Below, in pieces: positions 1 through 7,198 of a stretch of 64,000 nt of DNA. The position numbers and the translations under genes were made by a program. Every line of letters begins with the position of its first letter. The stretch's first letter is position 1. The notes below the pieces were generated by a model, which saw nothing but the letters and a program-made list of their open reading frames with translations, was not told the origin of the DNA and did not search any database. This DNA comes from Gemmatimonadota bacterium (GTDB lineage: Bacteria > Gemmatimonadota > Gemmatimonadetes > Gemmatimonadales > Gemmatimonadaceae): NCBI GenBank assembly GCA_028287305.1, contig JAQBPX010000011.1, positions 1 to 64,000 on the forward strand, read 5' to 3'.

Positions 1-490
1 CCATTCGGCCATCCAGGGATCAATGCGTGTGTGCCGCTCCCCCTGGCTTATCGCAGCTTACCACGGCCTTCATCGCCTCTGTGTACCCAGGCATCCCCCA
101 CATGCTTTCTTTCGCTTGACTACAAAAAACGCCAAGCAGAACTACGCGCTATTTCGAAACGCAATCCAAAATTCATCGCTCGGAGTGGAAACAGCCCAGG
201 TCGCCCCGGAACCGCCCCCGTCGTCGCGATGAGGATTCACATCCCACGATCTACCTCTACTTCACTTTTCAAACAGCGTTTTCGCTCCACGACCAGCCAC
301 TCGAACGAATCGGGCAGCTTTCGGGGCGAGCCTTCAAGTATAACCAGTGAAGGCACTTTCCTCAACCCCCCGCTCACTCAAACATCCAGAAACCTCAAGG
401 CTGCCGAGGTTCGCGAGGGGCCATGATTCTACCCAATACCCACCCCGATTTCAACCCCGCCCCCACCCGCTTTCTCGCTACCTTTTCGCG
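1..490. other. Non-coding stretch upstream of rlmI
   Basis: This opening stretch is visibly less GC-rich than the rest of the window, especially around 100-400. Short open frames exist, but none has a ribosome binding site, a recognisable motif or the GC-rich third-position pattern of the neighbouring genes. I see no tRNA, no terminator and no convincing promoter. It is best read as the 5' intergenic region of rlmI, possibly holding decayed sequence. Confidence 0.5.
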
Positions 491-1708
491 ATGAGCCCCA
501 CCCCCTCCACCAACGCCCCCAACTCCTTACCCACCGCCACCGTCTCCCATAAAGGCGCCCGCCGGTGGGACTCCGGACACCCCTGGATCTACAGGAGCGA
601 CCTCATCACCGGCCGCGCCGACGACCTCACCGACGCGTCCGCACACCCCGCCGGCATCGTCTCCGTCATCGACAACCGCGGCAAGCCCCTCGGCTCCGCC
701 CTCTGGAGCCCCGCCAGCGAGATCTCGCTCCGGCTCCTCGACCGCGATCCCTCCGCCTCGATCGACAACGCCTGGTGGCATTCGCACATCGGCCGCGCCA
801 TCGCGCGACGCGCCGCCATCGCACCGCACGCGAACGCCTATCGCCTGGTCCACGGGGAGGGCGACGGACTTCCCTCCCTCATCGTCGACCGCTACGACCG
901 CTGGCTCGTGGTGCAACTGATGAGTGCCGGGCTCGAGACCCAGCGCGACTCCATCCTCGCCGCGCTGCAGGCCCACCTGCTGCCCGAGGGCATACTCGCC
1001 CGCAACGACGTGGCGCTCCGCAACAAGGAGAAGCTCCCCGTGGGCGTGGAGCTGCTCGCCGGCACCGTGCCCCAGGAAGTCGAAGTCGTCGAGCACGGCG
1101 TGCGCTACCTCGCGGCGCCGTGGACTGGGCAAAAGACCGGCGCCTTCCTCGACCAGCGCGAGAATCGCGCGTTCATCGGCGAGCGCGCGCGCGGCCGGGC
1201 ACTCGACTGCTTCAGCTACCACGGCTCCTTCGCGCTGCACCTCGCGCGGCGCGCGGATCACGTGACCGCGCTCGACAGCTCGGCGCATGCGCTCTCCCGC
1301 GCGAAGGAAAACGTGGACCGCAACGGGTTCGACAACGTGACGCTCGTGGAGGCCAACGCCTTCGACTGGCTCAAGGCGCACGAGCGCGACGCATACGACA
1401 CGATCGTGCTCGACCCACCCGCCTTCGCGAAGACGAAGCCGACGCTGCCCTCGGCGATCCGCGGCTACAAGGAGGTCAACCTGCGCGCGATGCGGATGCT
1501 CGCCCCCGGCGGGCTGCTCTTCACCGCGAGCTGCAGCTTTCACCTCACCAAGCCGCTCTTCCTCGAGATGCTGCAGGCCGCCGCCGCCGACTCAGGGCGA
1601 CGACTGGCATTGCGCGAGATCAGGGGCCAGCCCCTCGATCATCCCGAAGTGCTGACGATTCCCGAGACGGGATACATCAAGGGGGCGCTGGTGGAGGCGC
1701 TGGACTGA
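491..1708 (+). CDS. rlmI: 23S rRNA (cytosine-C5) methyltransferase, RlmI type
   Basis: This is a class I SAM-dependent rRNA methyltransferase of the RlmI family, which makes m5C in 23S rRNA (position 1962 in E. coli). The 405-residue protein has an N-terminal PUA-like RNA-binding part (HPWIYRSDL near residue 25). The family hallmark GQKTGAFLDQREN lies near residue 215, then a Rossmann SAM site (CFSYHGSFALHLA) and the motif LDPPAFAK near residue 310. Length matches the family (about 396). The ATG at 491 was chosen because the PUA homology begins a few residues later; the open frame extends upstream to 347 but that part is unlike protein. It converges on mutM with a 59-bp gap. Confidence 0.92.
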   Translation: MSPTPSTNAPNSLPTATVSHKGARRWDSGHPWIYRSDLITGRADDLTDASAHPAGIVSVIDNRGKPLGSALWSPASEISLRLLDRDPSASIDNAWWHSHIGRAIARRAAIAPHANAYRLVHGEGDGLPSLIVDRYDRWLVVQLMSAGLETQRDSILAALQAHLLPEGILARNDVALRNKEKLPVGVELLAGTVPQEVEVVEHGVRYLAAPWTGQKTGAFLDQRENRAFIGERARGRALDCFSYHGSFALHLARRADHVTALDSSAHALSRAKENVDRNGFDNVTLVEANAFDWLKAHERDAYDTIVLDPPAFAKTKPTLPSAIRGYKEVNLRAMRMLAPGGLLFTASCSFHLTKPLFLEMLQAAAADSGRRLALREIRGQPLDHPEVLTIPETGYIKGALVEALD

Positions 1709-1743
1709 ACGGCAGGTAAGAGGTTTGGGGTGTGAGGGGTGGG

Positions 1744-1760
1744 GAACTGCAACGGCAACT
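1744..1760. repeat. Intergenic GCAAC-type repeat motif, divergent copy
   Basis: The segment between rlmI and mutM carries aactgcaacggcaactg, which resembles the perfect tandem repeat at 10696-10731. Both copies follow a run of G (ggggaactgcaac and gcgggaactgcaac). It suggests a dispersed short intergenic repeat; with only two loci in view this is tentative. Confidence 0.3.
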
Positions 1761-1767
1761 GCGGCTG

Positions 1768-2535
1768 CTACAGCTGGCAGTTCGGGCAGAAGTAGGTCGA
1801 GCGGCCGGCCTGAACGATGCGCTCCACCTTCTCGCCGCAGCGGCGGCAGGGCTTGCCGGCGCGGCCATACACGTCGAAGCGGCTCGCGTCATCGGTGTAG
1901 CGGGAGCCCGTCGCGCGCTTCAGCACCTTTCGCAGCGCCGCGAGCAAGGCCGACACTTCCTTCGCCTCGAGCGCCGCGGCCTTGCGCGTGGGGTCGAGCT
2001 TCGCGTGCCAGAGGGCCTCGGCCGCATAGATGTTGCCCACGCCCGCGATCACGCGCTGGTCGAGCAGCACGGGCTTGATCGGCCCTCGCTTCGGCGCGAA
2101 CGACGCGCGCAGCTGCTTCGCCGTGAGCGCCGGATCGTTCGCCTCGGGCCCCAGCCCCGGCGCCGCATCCACGCCGGCCCCATGAATCTCCATGGTCCCC
2201 AGCGCGCGCGGGTCCACGAAGGCGACGCGTGCGCCGCTCTCGAGCGTGAGCACCGCCCGCACGCTCTTCGCAAGCGGAGCGTCGTCGAGCACCTTCCAGT
2301 CACCCGACATCCGGAAGTGCACGTGAAGCGTGCGCCCGTCTTCCAGGCTCACCATCTGGTGCTTGCCGCGACGCGCGACTCCGGTGATGCGCGCACCAAC
2401 CAGGCTCCGCAGCACGCGCGGCGCCAGCTGCCGCCGGAGCGCCGGGTGCAGCAGCTTCAGGGATGCGATCCGCTGTCCGGCGACGGCCTTGCGCAGCACG
2501 CCCACCGCGCGCTCGACCTCTGGAAGCTCCGGCAT
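1768..2535 (-). CDS. mutM: Formamidopyrimidine-DNA glycosylase (Fpg/MutM)
   Basis: Base-excision repair glycosylase/AP lyase that removes 8-oxoguanine and formamidopyrimidines. The 255-residue protein starts with MPELPEVE, giving the catalytic Pro2 and Glu3 after Met removal. It ends in the family zinc finger (CRRCGEKVERIV then CPNCQL; two CxxC pairs). A helix-two-turn-helix region (RVIAGVGNIYAAEALW) precedes the finger. Start at 2535 is decided by the invariant MPELPE and by a GGAGGG ribosome binding site about 7 nt upstream; the open frame upstream is not protein-like. It is divergent from the cation transporter with 52 bp between the starts. Length is slightly below E. coli Fpg (269). Confidence 0.95.
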   Translation of the reverse strand: MPELPEVERAVGVLRKAVAGQRIASLKLLHPALRRQLAPRVLRSLVGARITGVARRGKHQMVSLEDGRTLHVHFRMSGDWKVLDDAPLAKSVRAVLTLESGARVAFVDPRALGTMEIHGAGVDAAPGLGPEANDPALTAKQLRASFAPKRGPIKPVLLDQRVIAGVGNIYAAEALWHAKLDPTRKAAALEAKEVSALLAALRKVLKRATGSRYTDDASRFDVYGRAGKPCRRCGEKVERIVQAGRSTYFCPNCQL

Positions 2536-2552
2536 TCGAACGCCCTCCGCTG

Positions 2553-2581
2553 TTGACAGTGCCGCAGCGCCCCGCGAACGT
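2553..2581 (+). promoter_or_regulatory. Putative leaderless promoter of the cation transporter
   Basis: A perfect -35 hexamer TTGACA (2553-2558) is followed by a 17-bp spacer and a poor -10 (GAACGT, 2576-2581). Six bp separate that -10 from the GTG at 2588, so transcription would start at or next to the start codon. The -35 and spacing are good; the -10 is weak. Confidence 0.35.
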
Positions 2582-2587
2582 TTCGCA

Positions 2588-3490
2588 GTGACGAATCCCA
2601 CCCTCCGGCGCAGTGGCGCACACCCCGTCGTCGAGGGACGCGCACCCGCCGTGCGAACGGTACTGCTGCGCGTGCTCGCGCTCAACGCCATCGTGGTGAT
2701 GGTAAAGCTGTACGTGGGGCTCCGCACCGGCGCCCTGACCGTGCTCGGCGCGTCACTGGAGTCGGGGCTCGACCTGCTGAACAACGTGATCGCACTCACC
2801 GTCGTGCGCGTCGCCGCCCAGGAGCCCGACGAGGACCACCCCTACGGGCACGACAAGTTCGAGACGCTCGGCGCGCTCTCCGTCGTCGGGTTCCTCTCCA
2901 TCTCGTGCTTCGAGCTGCTGCGCGAGGGCGTGGCGGCCTTCATGCACGGCGGAATGTCGCCGCACGTCGGGCGCATCGACGTGGGCATCCTGGTCGCGAC
3001 GCTCTTCATCAACGCCTTCATCGTCTGGTACGAGAACGCGCGCGGCAAGCAGCTCGGCAGCGCGCTGCTGGTCGCCGACGCGGCACACACGCGCGGCGAC
3101 CTCTTCGTCACCTTCCTCGCGCTGCTCTCGCTGGGCACCGCTCGGTTCCTCGAGGGCCGCCTGGACGCCGTGCTGGCCGTGCTGGTGGCGCTCGTCATCG
3201 CGTGGAGTGGATGGCAGATCCTGCGCGCCTCCATTCCCGTGCTGGTGGACGAGCGCGCCGTGGAAGCGGCCGAGCTGCGACGAATCGTCTCCACGGTGCC
3301 GGAGGTGCGCGAGGTGCGCAGCGTGCGTTCGCGATTCACCTCGAGCGGGCTCCTGTTCGCCGAGGTCACCATCGCCGTGCGGCACGACGTGACGGTAAAG
3401 GAGGCGCACGACCTCTCCGACGCGGTGGAGGCGGTGATCGAGCGCGAGCTCGGCGCGGCGCAGGTCACGGTGCACGTGGAACCCGCGTAG
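2588..3490 (+). CDS. Cation diffusion facilitator (CDF) family efflux transporter
   Basis: Inner-membrane divalent-metal/proton antiporter of the CDF family (Zn, Mn, Fe or Co export). The 300-residue protein has about six transmembrane segments, the conserved HPYGHDKFE loop after TM2, and HTRGD (HxxxD metal site) in TM5. A cytoplasmic domain of about 90 residues at the C-terminus matches the dimerisation domain. The first metal site in TM2 reads ESGLD (E58 and D62), so the usual DxxxD is ExxxD, which may shift metal choice. The GTG at 2588 is the most reasonable start: it precedes the first membrane segment by about 25 residues and the frame before it overlaps mutM antisense. Confidence 0.88.
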   Translation: MTNPTLRRSGAHPVVEGRAPAVRTVLLRVLALNAIVVMVKLYVGLRTGALTVLGASLESGLDLLNNVIALTVVRVAAQEPDEDHPYGHDKFETLGALSVVGFLSISCFELLREGVAAFMHGGMSPHVGRIDVGILVATLFINAFIVWYENARGKQLGSALLVADAAHTRGDLFVTFLALLSLGTARFLEGRLDAVLAVLVALVIAWSGWQILRASIPVLVDERAVEAAELRRIVSTVPEVREVRSVRSRFTSSGLLFAEVTIAVRHDVTVKEAHDLSDAVEAVIERELGAAQVTVHVEPA

Positions 3491-3532
3491 CGCGCGCGGC
3501 GGGGGCGCGGCGCGGCACGGTGCACGTGAGGC

Positions 3533-3560
3533 TTGCGTCCCCCCACTGCGCACTTACCTT
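3533..3560 (+). promoter_or_regulatory. Putative sigma-70 promoter
   Basis: TTGCGT (3533-3538), a 16-bp spacer and TACCTT (3555-3560) lie 24 bp before the ATG at 3584. The same -35 hexamer, TTGCGT, occurs in the promoter at 7443-7471. Match to consensus is moderate. Confidence 0.35.
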
Positions 3561-3583
3561 GGACAATCCCCCTTCGTGAGTGC

Positions 3584-4360
3584 ATGGCGACACAACCCGC
3601 CCGCTCCCTAAAGCACGAGTACGAGCTGTTCGTGGAAGAGGAGATCGAGAACTACAAGGAATCGATCCCTCGGAGCGCCATCCTCGCCATCGGCGACGAG
3701 GCGGTTCGGACGCTGTCCGCCGAACCACAGCTGGCGCTCACCGAGATGCTGCTGTGGGAGGAGGTGGACCGCGTCATCGTGCGGCGCCTGCGCCTGCCCG
3801 CCTACACCACCTGGCGCAAGCGCCGGCTCAAGATCCTGGCGGAGCTCCGCCGCCCAGAGCACTGGGGACTGCATCCGGACGATCCGGTCGTGCGCGCACT
3901 CCGTCCCGCCGCGGAGGGACACGTGCTGGTGGCCGGGGTCCCGCGCGACGCGCAGACGCTCTACCTGGCAGCCAACGGCTGCGAGGTCACGGCGATCGGC
4001 CCGGAGAGCGAGGCGCTCGAGCGCGTGCTCATCGCGGCCGAGGAGGCCGGGCTCACGGACCGCGTGCACGCGCTGGACGCGGATTTCTCGAGCTGGATCC
4101 CGGATGGGCCGCTGCACGCCGTGATCTGCACTCCGGAGGCGTTCATCGGCCTCTCGGCGGCGGAGCGCGCGCGCGTGATCGCGGCGCTCCAGAGCGCGAC
4201 GGCTGACGGTGGGGTTCACCTGCTGCAGGCGATAGCGGTGGGAAAGAAGACGCTTTCGCTCACCGAGCTCCACCGCTGGTACGAGGGCTGGGAGGTCACG
4301 GTCGAGCAGGGTGACGGACTGAAGGCGAATACTTTCCTGGCGAGAAAGGAGCTGAGCTAG
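3584..4360 (+). CDS. Class I SAM-methyltransferase-like protein, function unknown
   Basis: A 258-residue soluble protein. Residues 1-95 are helical and charged (LFVEEEIENYKESIPRSA near the start) and match nothing I recognise. Residues 105-210 look like a Rossmann methyltransferase: a glycine-poor first motif (HVLVAGVPRDAQTLYLA), an acidic second strand (CEVTAIGPESEALER), and a later strand AVICTPEAF. The canonical GxGxG loop is degenerate, so SAM binding is inferred only. ATG 3584 was preferred over upstream codons because the region before it reads as intergenic. It stands alone between the transporter and a terminator. Confidence 0.7.
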   Translation: MATQPARSLKHEYELFVEEEIENYKESIPRSAILAIGDEAVRTLSAEPQLALTEMLLWEEVDRVIVRRLRLPAYTTWRKRRLKILAELRRPEHWGLHPDDPVVRALRPAAEGHVLVAGVPRDAQTLYLAANGCEVTAIGPESEALERVLIAAEEAGLTDRVHALDADFSSWIPDGPLHAVICTPEAFIGLSAAERARVIAALQSATADGGVHLLQAIAVGKKTLSLTELHRWYEGWEVTVEQGDGLKANTFLARKELS

Positions 4361-4371
4361 CGTGTCACTGC

Positions 4372-4400
4372 GATACACTCATAGTCGTTTCGAGTGTGTC
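4372..4400. promoter_or_regulatory. Inverted repeat, candidate activator-binding site
   Basis: GATACACTC (4372-4380) and GAGTGTGTC (4392-4400) form an 8-of-9 inverted repeat with an 11-bp spacer. Its centre is about 110 bp upstream of the sigma-54-like element at 4485-4500, the usual range for an enhancer-binding-protein site. It overlaps the 3' untranslated region of the preceding gene, so it could instead be a weak hairpin. Confidence 0.35.
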
Positions 4401-4410
4401 ATCCTGCTAC

Positions 4411-4440
4411 AAGGCCCACCGCGACGCGGTGGGCCTTTTT
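4411..4440 (+). terminator. Rho-independent terminator
   Basis: AAGGCCCACCGC-GACG-GCGGTGGGCC-TTTTT forms a GC-rich hairpin with a T-run, 50 bp after the stop of the methyltransferase-like gene. It isolates the following peptide operon from upstream transcription. Confidence 0.9.
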
Positions 4441-4484
4441 CGTCAAGCCGTTGCCATGAAAGGCTTTGCACATGCAAGTGGCCG

Positions 4485-4500
4485 TGGCACCGGCAGTGCT
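4485..4500 (+). promoter_or_regulatory. Sigma-54 (-24/-12) type promoter
   Basis: TGGCACCGGCAGTGCT matches TGGCACG-N4-TTGCW at the key positions: TGGCAC is complete, and the GG of -24 and GC of -12 are exactly 12 bp apart (4486 and 4498). The mismatches are C for G after TGGCAC and G for the first T of TTGC. Transcription would start near 4511, giving a leader of about 130 nt before the peptide gene at 4639. A sigma-54 activator with an intact GAFTGA loop is encoded at 17471-18862, so the organism uses this sigma factor. Confidence 0.6.
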
Positions 4501-4638
4501 TTAGGGGAGATTGCCTTGATAGCGGCCCACGGGTCGCCGGGTGTCGGGGGCGAGCCGTTCTCGTCGCTGCGCCCGCAGGGCAACTCGCAGATCACCGGGC
4601 AGCCCGCCCGCATTCATATAGAGCAGGAGAGCAGAGCC

Positions 4639-4794
4639 ATGCGCAGCAAGGTGAAGGATACGGCAGTGCAGGAGCCGATGGGCATCGTGATTTCCCGTGG
4701 CAGCCGGGTGGAGCCGACCCCGCGCTTCCTGGCGTATGTATGGGGACCGGCACCGGAAGACGAGATCGTCGCGCCTTCCCCGCGCGCAGCCTGA
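4639..4794 (+). CDS. 51-residue peptide, candidate substrate of the adjacent peptidase/ATP-grasp pair
   Basis: A short gene with a good ribosome binding site (GGAG at 4626-4629). The peptide begins MRSKVKDTAV, has a central GIVISRGSRVEPTPRFLAYV, and ends in an acidic/proline tail GPAPEDEIVAPSPRAA. There is no signal peptide or membrane segment. An in-frame ATG at 4456 would give a longer product but has no ribosome binding site and lies upstream of the expected transcription start. The gene lies 13 bp before the metallopeptidase and shares its promoter. The layout (short peptide, peptidase, ATP-grasp) resembles ribosomal-peptide-modification loci; that role is inferred, not shown. Confidence 0.6.
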   Translation: MRSKVKDTAVQEPMGIVISRGSRVEPTPRFLAYVWGPAPEDEIVAPSPRAA

Positions 4795-4807
4795 CAGGGC
4801 TGCAGCA

Positions 4808-5890
4808 GTGAGCACGGCGGCGCCCCCGGGCGCCGCCGTTCGCGTTTTCGGTACGGTCGTTGCCCCCGTCGAGCTCATGTACGCCGATGACGCCTGGCAC
4901 ACGGAGCGCGAGGAACTGCTGGGCCGCCGGATTTCCGAGCTGGGCCTCAGCCTGCGTGGCAGCCGCCTCGAGCTCCTGGTGGAGCAGCTGCACCAGGAGC
5001 TGCGCTCGCGCGGAATCGCCTTCATGCCCCCTGCCTACCTCACCGACCAGTGGGGCTGCCCTGACGGCACGCCGATCATCGGGGTGCCGTTCTACCTGGC
5101 CGACGCGCGACTCGAGCGCATCGAGGCAGAGATGTCCGGGGCGGTGGAGGGCGACGTGGAATCCATGCGCTACCTGCGGCACGAGGCAGGGCACGCATTG
5201 AATTATGCGCTTCGGCTCTACGACGACCCCGAGTGGCAGGTACAGTTCGGCCGCTTCGACGCGCCATATGCCGACCGCTACGAGCCCGATCCGTTCTCGC
5301 GCGCGTACGTGCGACACATCCTCGGCTGGTATGCGCAGAAGCATCCGGACGAGGACTTCGCCGAGACGTTCGCGGTGTGGCTCACGCCAGGGTTCGATTG
5401 GCGCGAGGAGTACGCGAACTGGCCGGTGCTGGCCAAGCTCGAGTACGTGGATCGCGTGATGGCCGCGCGCGGGGCGGAGTCACCAACCGTGCCCGAGCCG
5501 GCGGAGGATGACCTTCCCGTGGAGGCGATGGGGTACACGCTGCTCGAGCACTACGACGCCGATCCCGAACGGTTGCCGGCCGGCGACGAGCGGCACTTCG
5601 ACTCCGACCTGCGGCGCATCTTCGCCAGCGCGGCGGATGCACCGGAGTGTGAGGAGGCGTCGCTCTTCCTGCGGAGGCACACCACCGAGATGATGTCGCG
5701 GCTCGGATACTGGACGGGCGAGCCGCCCACGGTGATCCGCTCGGTGCTCGACCTGCTCGCGCGCCGCGCGAGCACCATGGGACTGAGGGCGAGCGGGCTC
5801 GAGGCGTCCACGCTGGTGGAGCTCACCGCATTCATGACGACGGTGCTGATGCACCATCGCCACACGCAACTTTCATCGGCGCGCCAATGA
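4808..5890 (+). CDS. Putative zinc-binding metallopeptidase (HExxH)
   Basis: A 360-residue cytoplasmic protein with a zinc-protease signature: RHEAGHALNY (HExxH near residue 125), followed about 60 residues later by HPDEDFAETFAVWLTP, whose glutamates can supply the third ligand. This matches a family usually annotated as putative zinc-binding metallo-peptidase. There is no signal peptide. GTG 4808 was chosen because AGGG lies 8 nt upstream and the frame before it overlaps the peptide gene; ATG 4877 is an alternative. Its stop overlaps the next ATG (ATGA at 5887), so it is translationally coupled to the ligase. Substrate is unknown; the adjacent peptide is the obvious candidate. Confidence 0.82.
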   Translation: MSTAAPPGAAVRVFGTVVAPVELMYADDAWHTEREELLGRRISELGLSLRGSRLELLVEQLHQELRSRGIAFMPPAYLTDQWGCPDGTPIIGVPFYLADARLERIEAEMSGAVEGDVESMRYLRHEAGHALNYALRLYDDPEWQVQFGRFDAPYADRYEPDPFSRAYVRHILGWYAQKHPDEDFAETFAVWLTPGFDWREEYANWPVLAKLEYVDRVMAARGAESPTVPEPAEDDLPVEAMGYTLLEHYDADPERLPAGDERHFDSDLRRIFASAADAPECEEASLFLRRHTTEMMSRLGYWTGEPPTVIRSVLDLLARRASTMGLRASGLEASTLVELTAFMTTVLMHHRHTQLSSARQ

Positions 5891-6855
5891 AGATCGTCAT
5901 CCTGCACACCGCGGACGCGCTGGATCCGCGCGATCCGGTGCTCGACCAGCTCGACGGCGCGCTTCGCGAGGCGGGTCACGCGACGGCGTTCGTGGCGCTC
6001 GGCGCCAGCGTGAGCGAGGTGGTGCGCGCGCTCGAGGCGGAGGCCGCGGAGCTGGTGGTCAACGTGGCGGAGAGCTTCGACGGGCGCAGCGCGCTGGAGT
6101 CGAACGTGGCCGGGCTGCTGAACCTGCTGGGCCTACGCTACACCGGATCGAGCCCGGCGGGGCTGTTGATGGCGGGCGACAAGTCCCTGACGAAGAAGCT
6201 GCTCGGCTTCCACGGCATCCAGTCACCGGCATTCACCACGATGTGGCGCGGGGCGGTGGACTGGAGTGGCGAGCTGCAGTTTCCCCTGATCGTGAAGCCG
6301 CCGCAGGAGGATGCCTCCATCGGCATCACGTCCGCGAGCGTGGTGCACGACCTCAAGGAACTGTTCGGGCGGATGGATGCGCTGCAGACGGAGTTCCGCT
6401 CGCCCGTGCTCGTGGAGCAGTACATCGAGGGGCGCGAGTTCTACGTGGGCGTGCTGGGCAACGTGGACGCGATGGCGCTGCCGATCATCGAGCTCGACTT
6501 CACGGGATTCCCGGATGACCGGCCGCGCATCGCGAGCTGGGACGCCAAGTGGGAGGAGGCGGGCGCGGAGTACAAGGGCACGCGCTCGGTGTTCGCGGAG
6601 GGGCTCGACGAGGCGCTGGCGTTGCGGATGCAGCAGGTGGCGGTGGATGCGTTCCATGCGCTTCGGCTGCGGGACTACGCGCGCATCGACCTGCGGGTGA
6701 CGGACGCCGGGGAGATCTACGTGATCGAGGTGAACCCGAACTGCTACCTGGAGCGGGAGGCGGAGTTCGCGCGGTCGGCGGCGAAGGCGGGCACGGAGTA
6801 TCCGGCGCTGGTGTCGAGGATCGTGGAGCTGGCGTCGGCGCGGTACGCGCGCTGA
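5887..6855 (+). CDS. ATP-grasp ligase, D-Ala-D-Ala-ligase-like
   Basis: A 322-residue ATP-grasp enzyme. Visible are the Ddl-like YTGSSPAGLLMAGDKSLTK near residue 82, the ATP-binding lysine in FPLIVKPPQEDASIGI, VEQYIEGREFYVG, and the metal-binding end YARIDLRV ... IYVIEVNPNCYLE. True D-Ala-D-Ala ligases end that region with EVNTxPGMT; here it is EVNPNCYLE, so the D-alanine site is not conserved. I therefore call it a carboxylate-amine ligase of unknown substrate rather than ddl. It overlaps the metallopeptidase by 4 bp and is followed by a strong terminator, so it closes the operon. Confidence 0.85.
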   Translation: MKIVILHTADALDPRDPVLDQLDGALREAGHATAFVALGASVSEVVRALEAEAAELVVNVAESFDGRSALESNVAGLLNLLGLRYTGSSPAGLLMAGDKSLTKKLLGFHGIQSPAFTTMWRGAVDWSGELQFPLIVKPPQEDASIGITSASVVHDLKELFGRMDALQTEFRSPVLVEQYIEGREFYVGVLGNVDAMALPIIELDFTGFPDDRPRIASWDAKWEEAGAEYKGTRSVFAEGLDEALALRMQQVAVDAFHALRLRDYARIDLRVTDAGEIYVIEVNPNCYLEREAEFARSAAKAGTEYPALVSRIVELASARYAR

Positions 6856-6876
6856 GCGGAGCTGGGGCAAACGAAA

Positions 6877-6910
6877 GACGCCGGTGCGGAAATCCGCACC
6901 GGCGTCTTTT
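6877..6910. terminator. Bidirectional terminator
   Basis: A perfect 13-bp stem (GACGCCGGTGCGG and CCGCACCGGCGTC) with an AAAT loop, flanked by AAA on one side and TTTT on the other. It ends the ATP-grasp operon from the left and the H1-like gene from the right. Confidence 0.92.
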
Positions 6911-6925
6911 CGAGCAGAAGCGGGT

Positions 6926-7063
6926 TTAGCGCTTCTTCGCCTTCTTGGCGCTCTTCTTCGCGCCGCCCTTCTTCGCAGCCTTGCGAGCGCCGCCCTTCTT
7001 CGCGGTCGACTTGCGGGCTCCGCCCTTCTTGGCAGCCTTGCGGGTGCTCTTCTTTGCGGCCAT
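6926..7063 (-). CDS. Histone H1-like Lys/Ala-rich protein (45 residues)
   Basis: A very small basic protein, MAAKKSTRKAAKKGG and so on, built from about three repeats of ARK(A/S)(A/T)AKKGG and ending KKSAKKAKKR. Nearly every residue is K, A, R, G or S, as in the C-terminal tails of histone H1 and bacterial H1-like nucleoid proteins (for example the Hc1/AlgP type). It probably binds DNA or RNA non-specifically. The AGGAG ribosome binding site (7073-7077) is 9 nt from the ATG and is the 3' arm of a small hairpin. It ends 16 bp before the shared terminator. Confidence 0.8.
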   Translation of the reverse strand: MAAKKSTRKAAKKGGARKSTAKKGGARKAAKKGGAKKSAKKAKKR

Positions 7064-7072
7064 GGTCGTAAT

Positions 7073-7085
7073 CTCCTAATAGGAG
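7073..7085 (-). promoter_or_regulatory. Hairpin sequestering the ribosome binding site of the H1-like gene
   Basis: Read on the minus strand this is CTCCT-ATT-AGGAG. The second arm is the Shine-Dalgarno sequence of the gene starting at 7063, so the mRNA can fold it away. The stem is only 5 bp, so any control would be modest. Confidence 0.4.
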
Positions 7086-7198
7086 TTTCTTGTGCTCAAC
7101 CGTTCCCCCGGTGGTACGGTGAGCCCTGCCGCCTCACGGTCGCCGAAGCGACCGAGCGACGCTGTGTGCACCTCCGCGGAGGCGCACGCAGTCGGATG

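Noticed and set aside
31-426. Open frame of 131 codons at the window start
   Set aside because: No ribosome binding site, no recognisable motif, and composition unlike the neighbouring genes.
527-1543. A 338-codon open frame antisense to rlmI
   Set aside because: The plus-strand frame carries all RlmI motifs; the antisense frame has none and is a by-product of high GC content.
4456-4638. Longer version of the peptide gene starting at ATG 4456
   Set aside because: No ribosome binding site there, and it begins upstream of the predicted sigma-54 start site near 4511; ATG 4639 has GGAG well placed.
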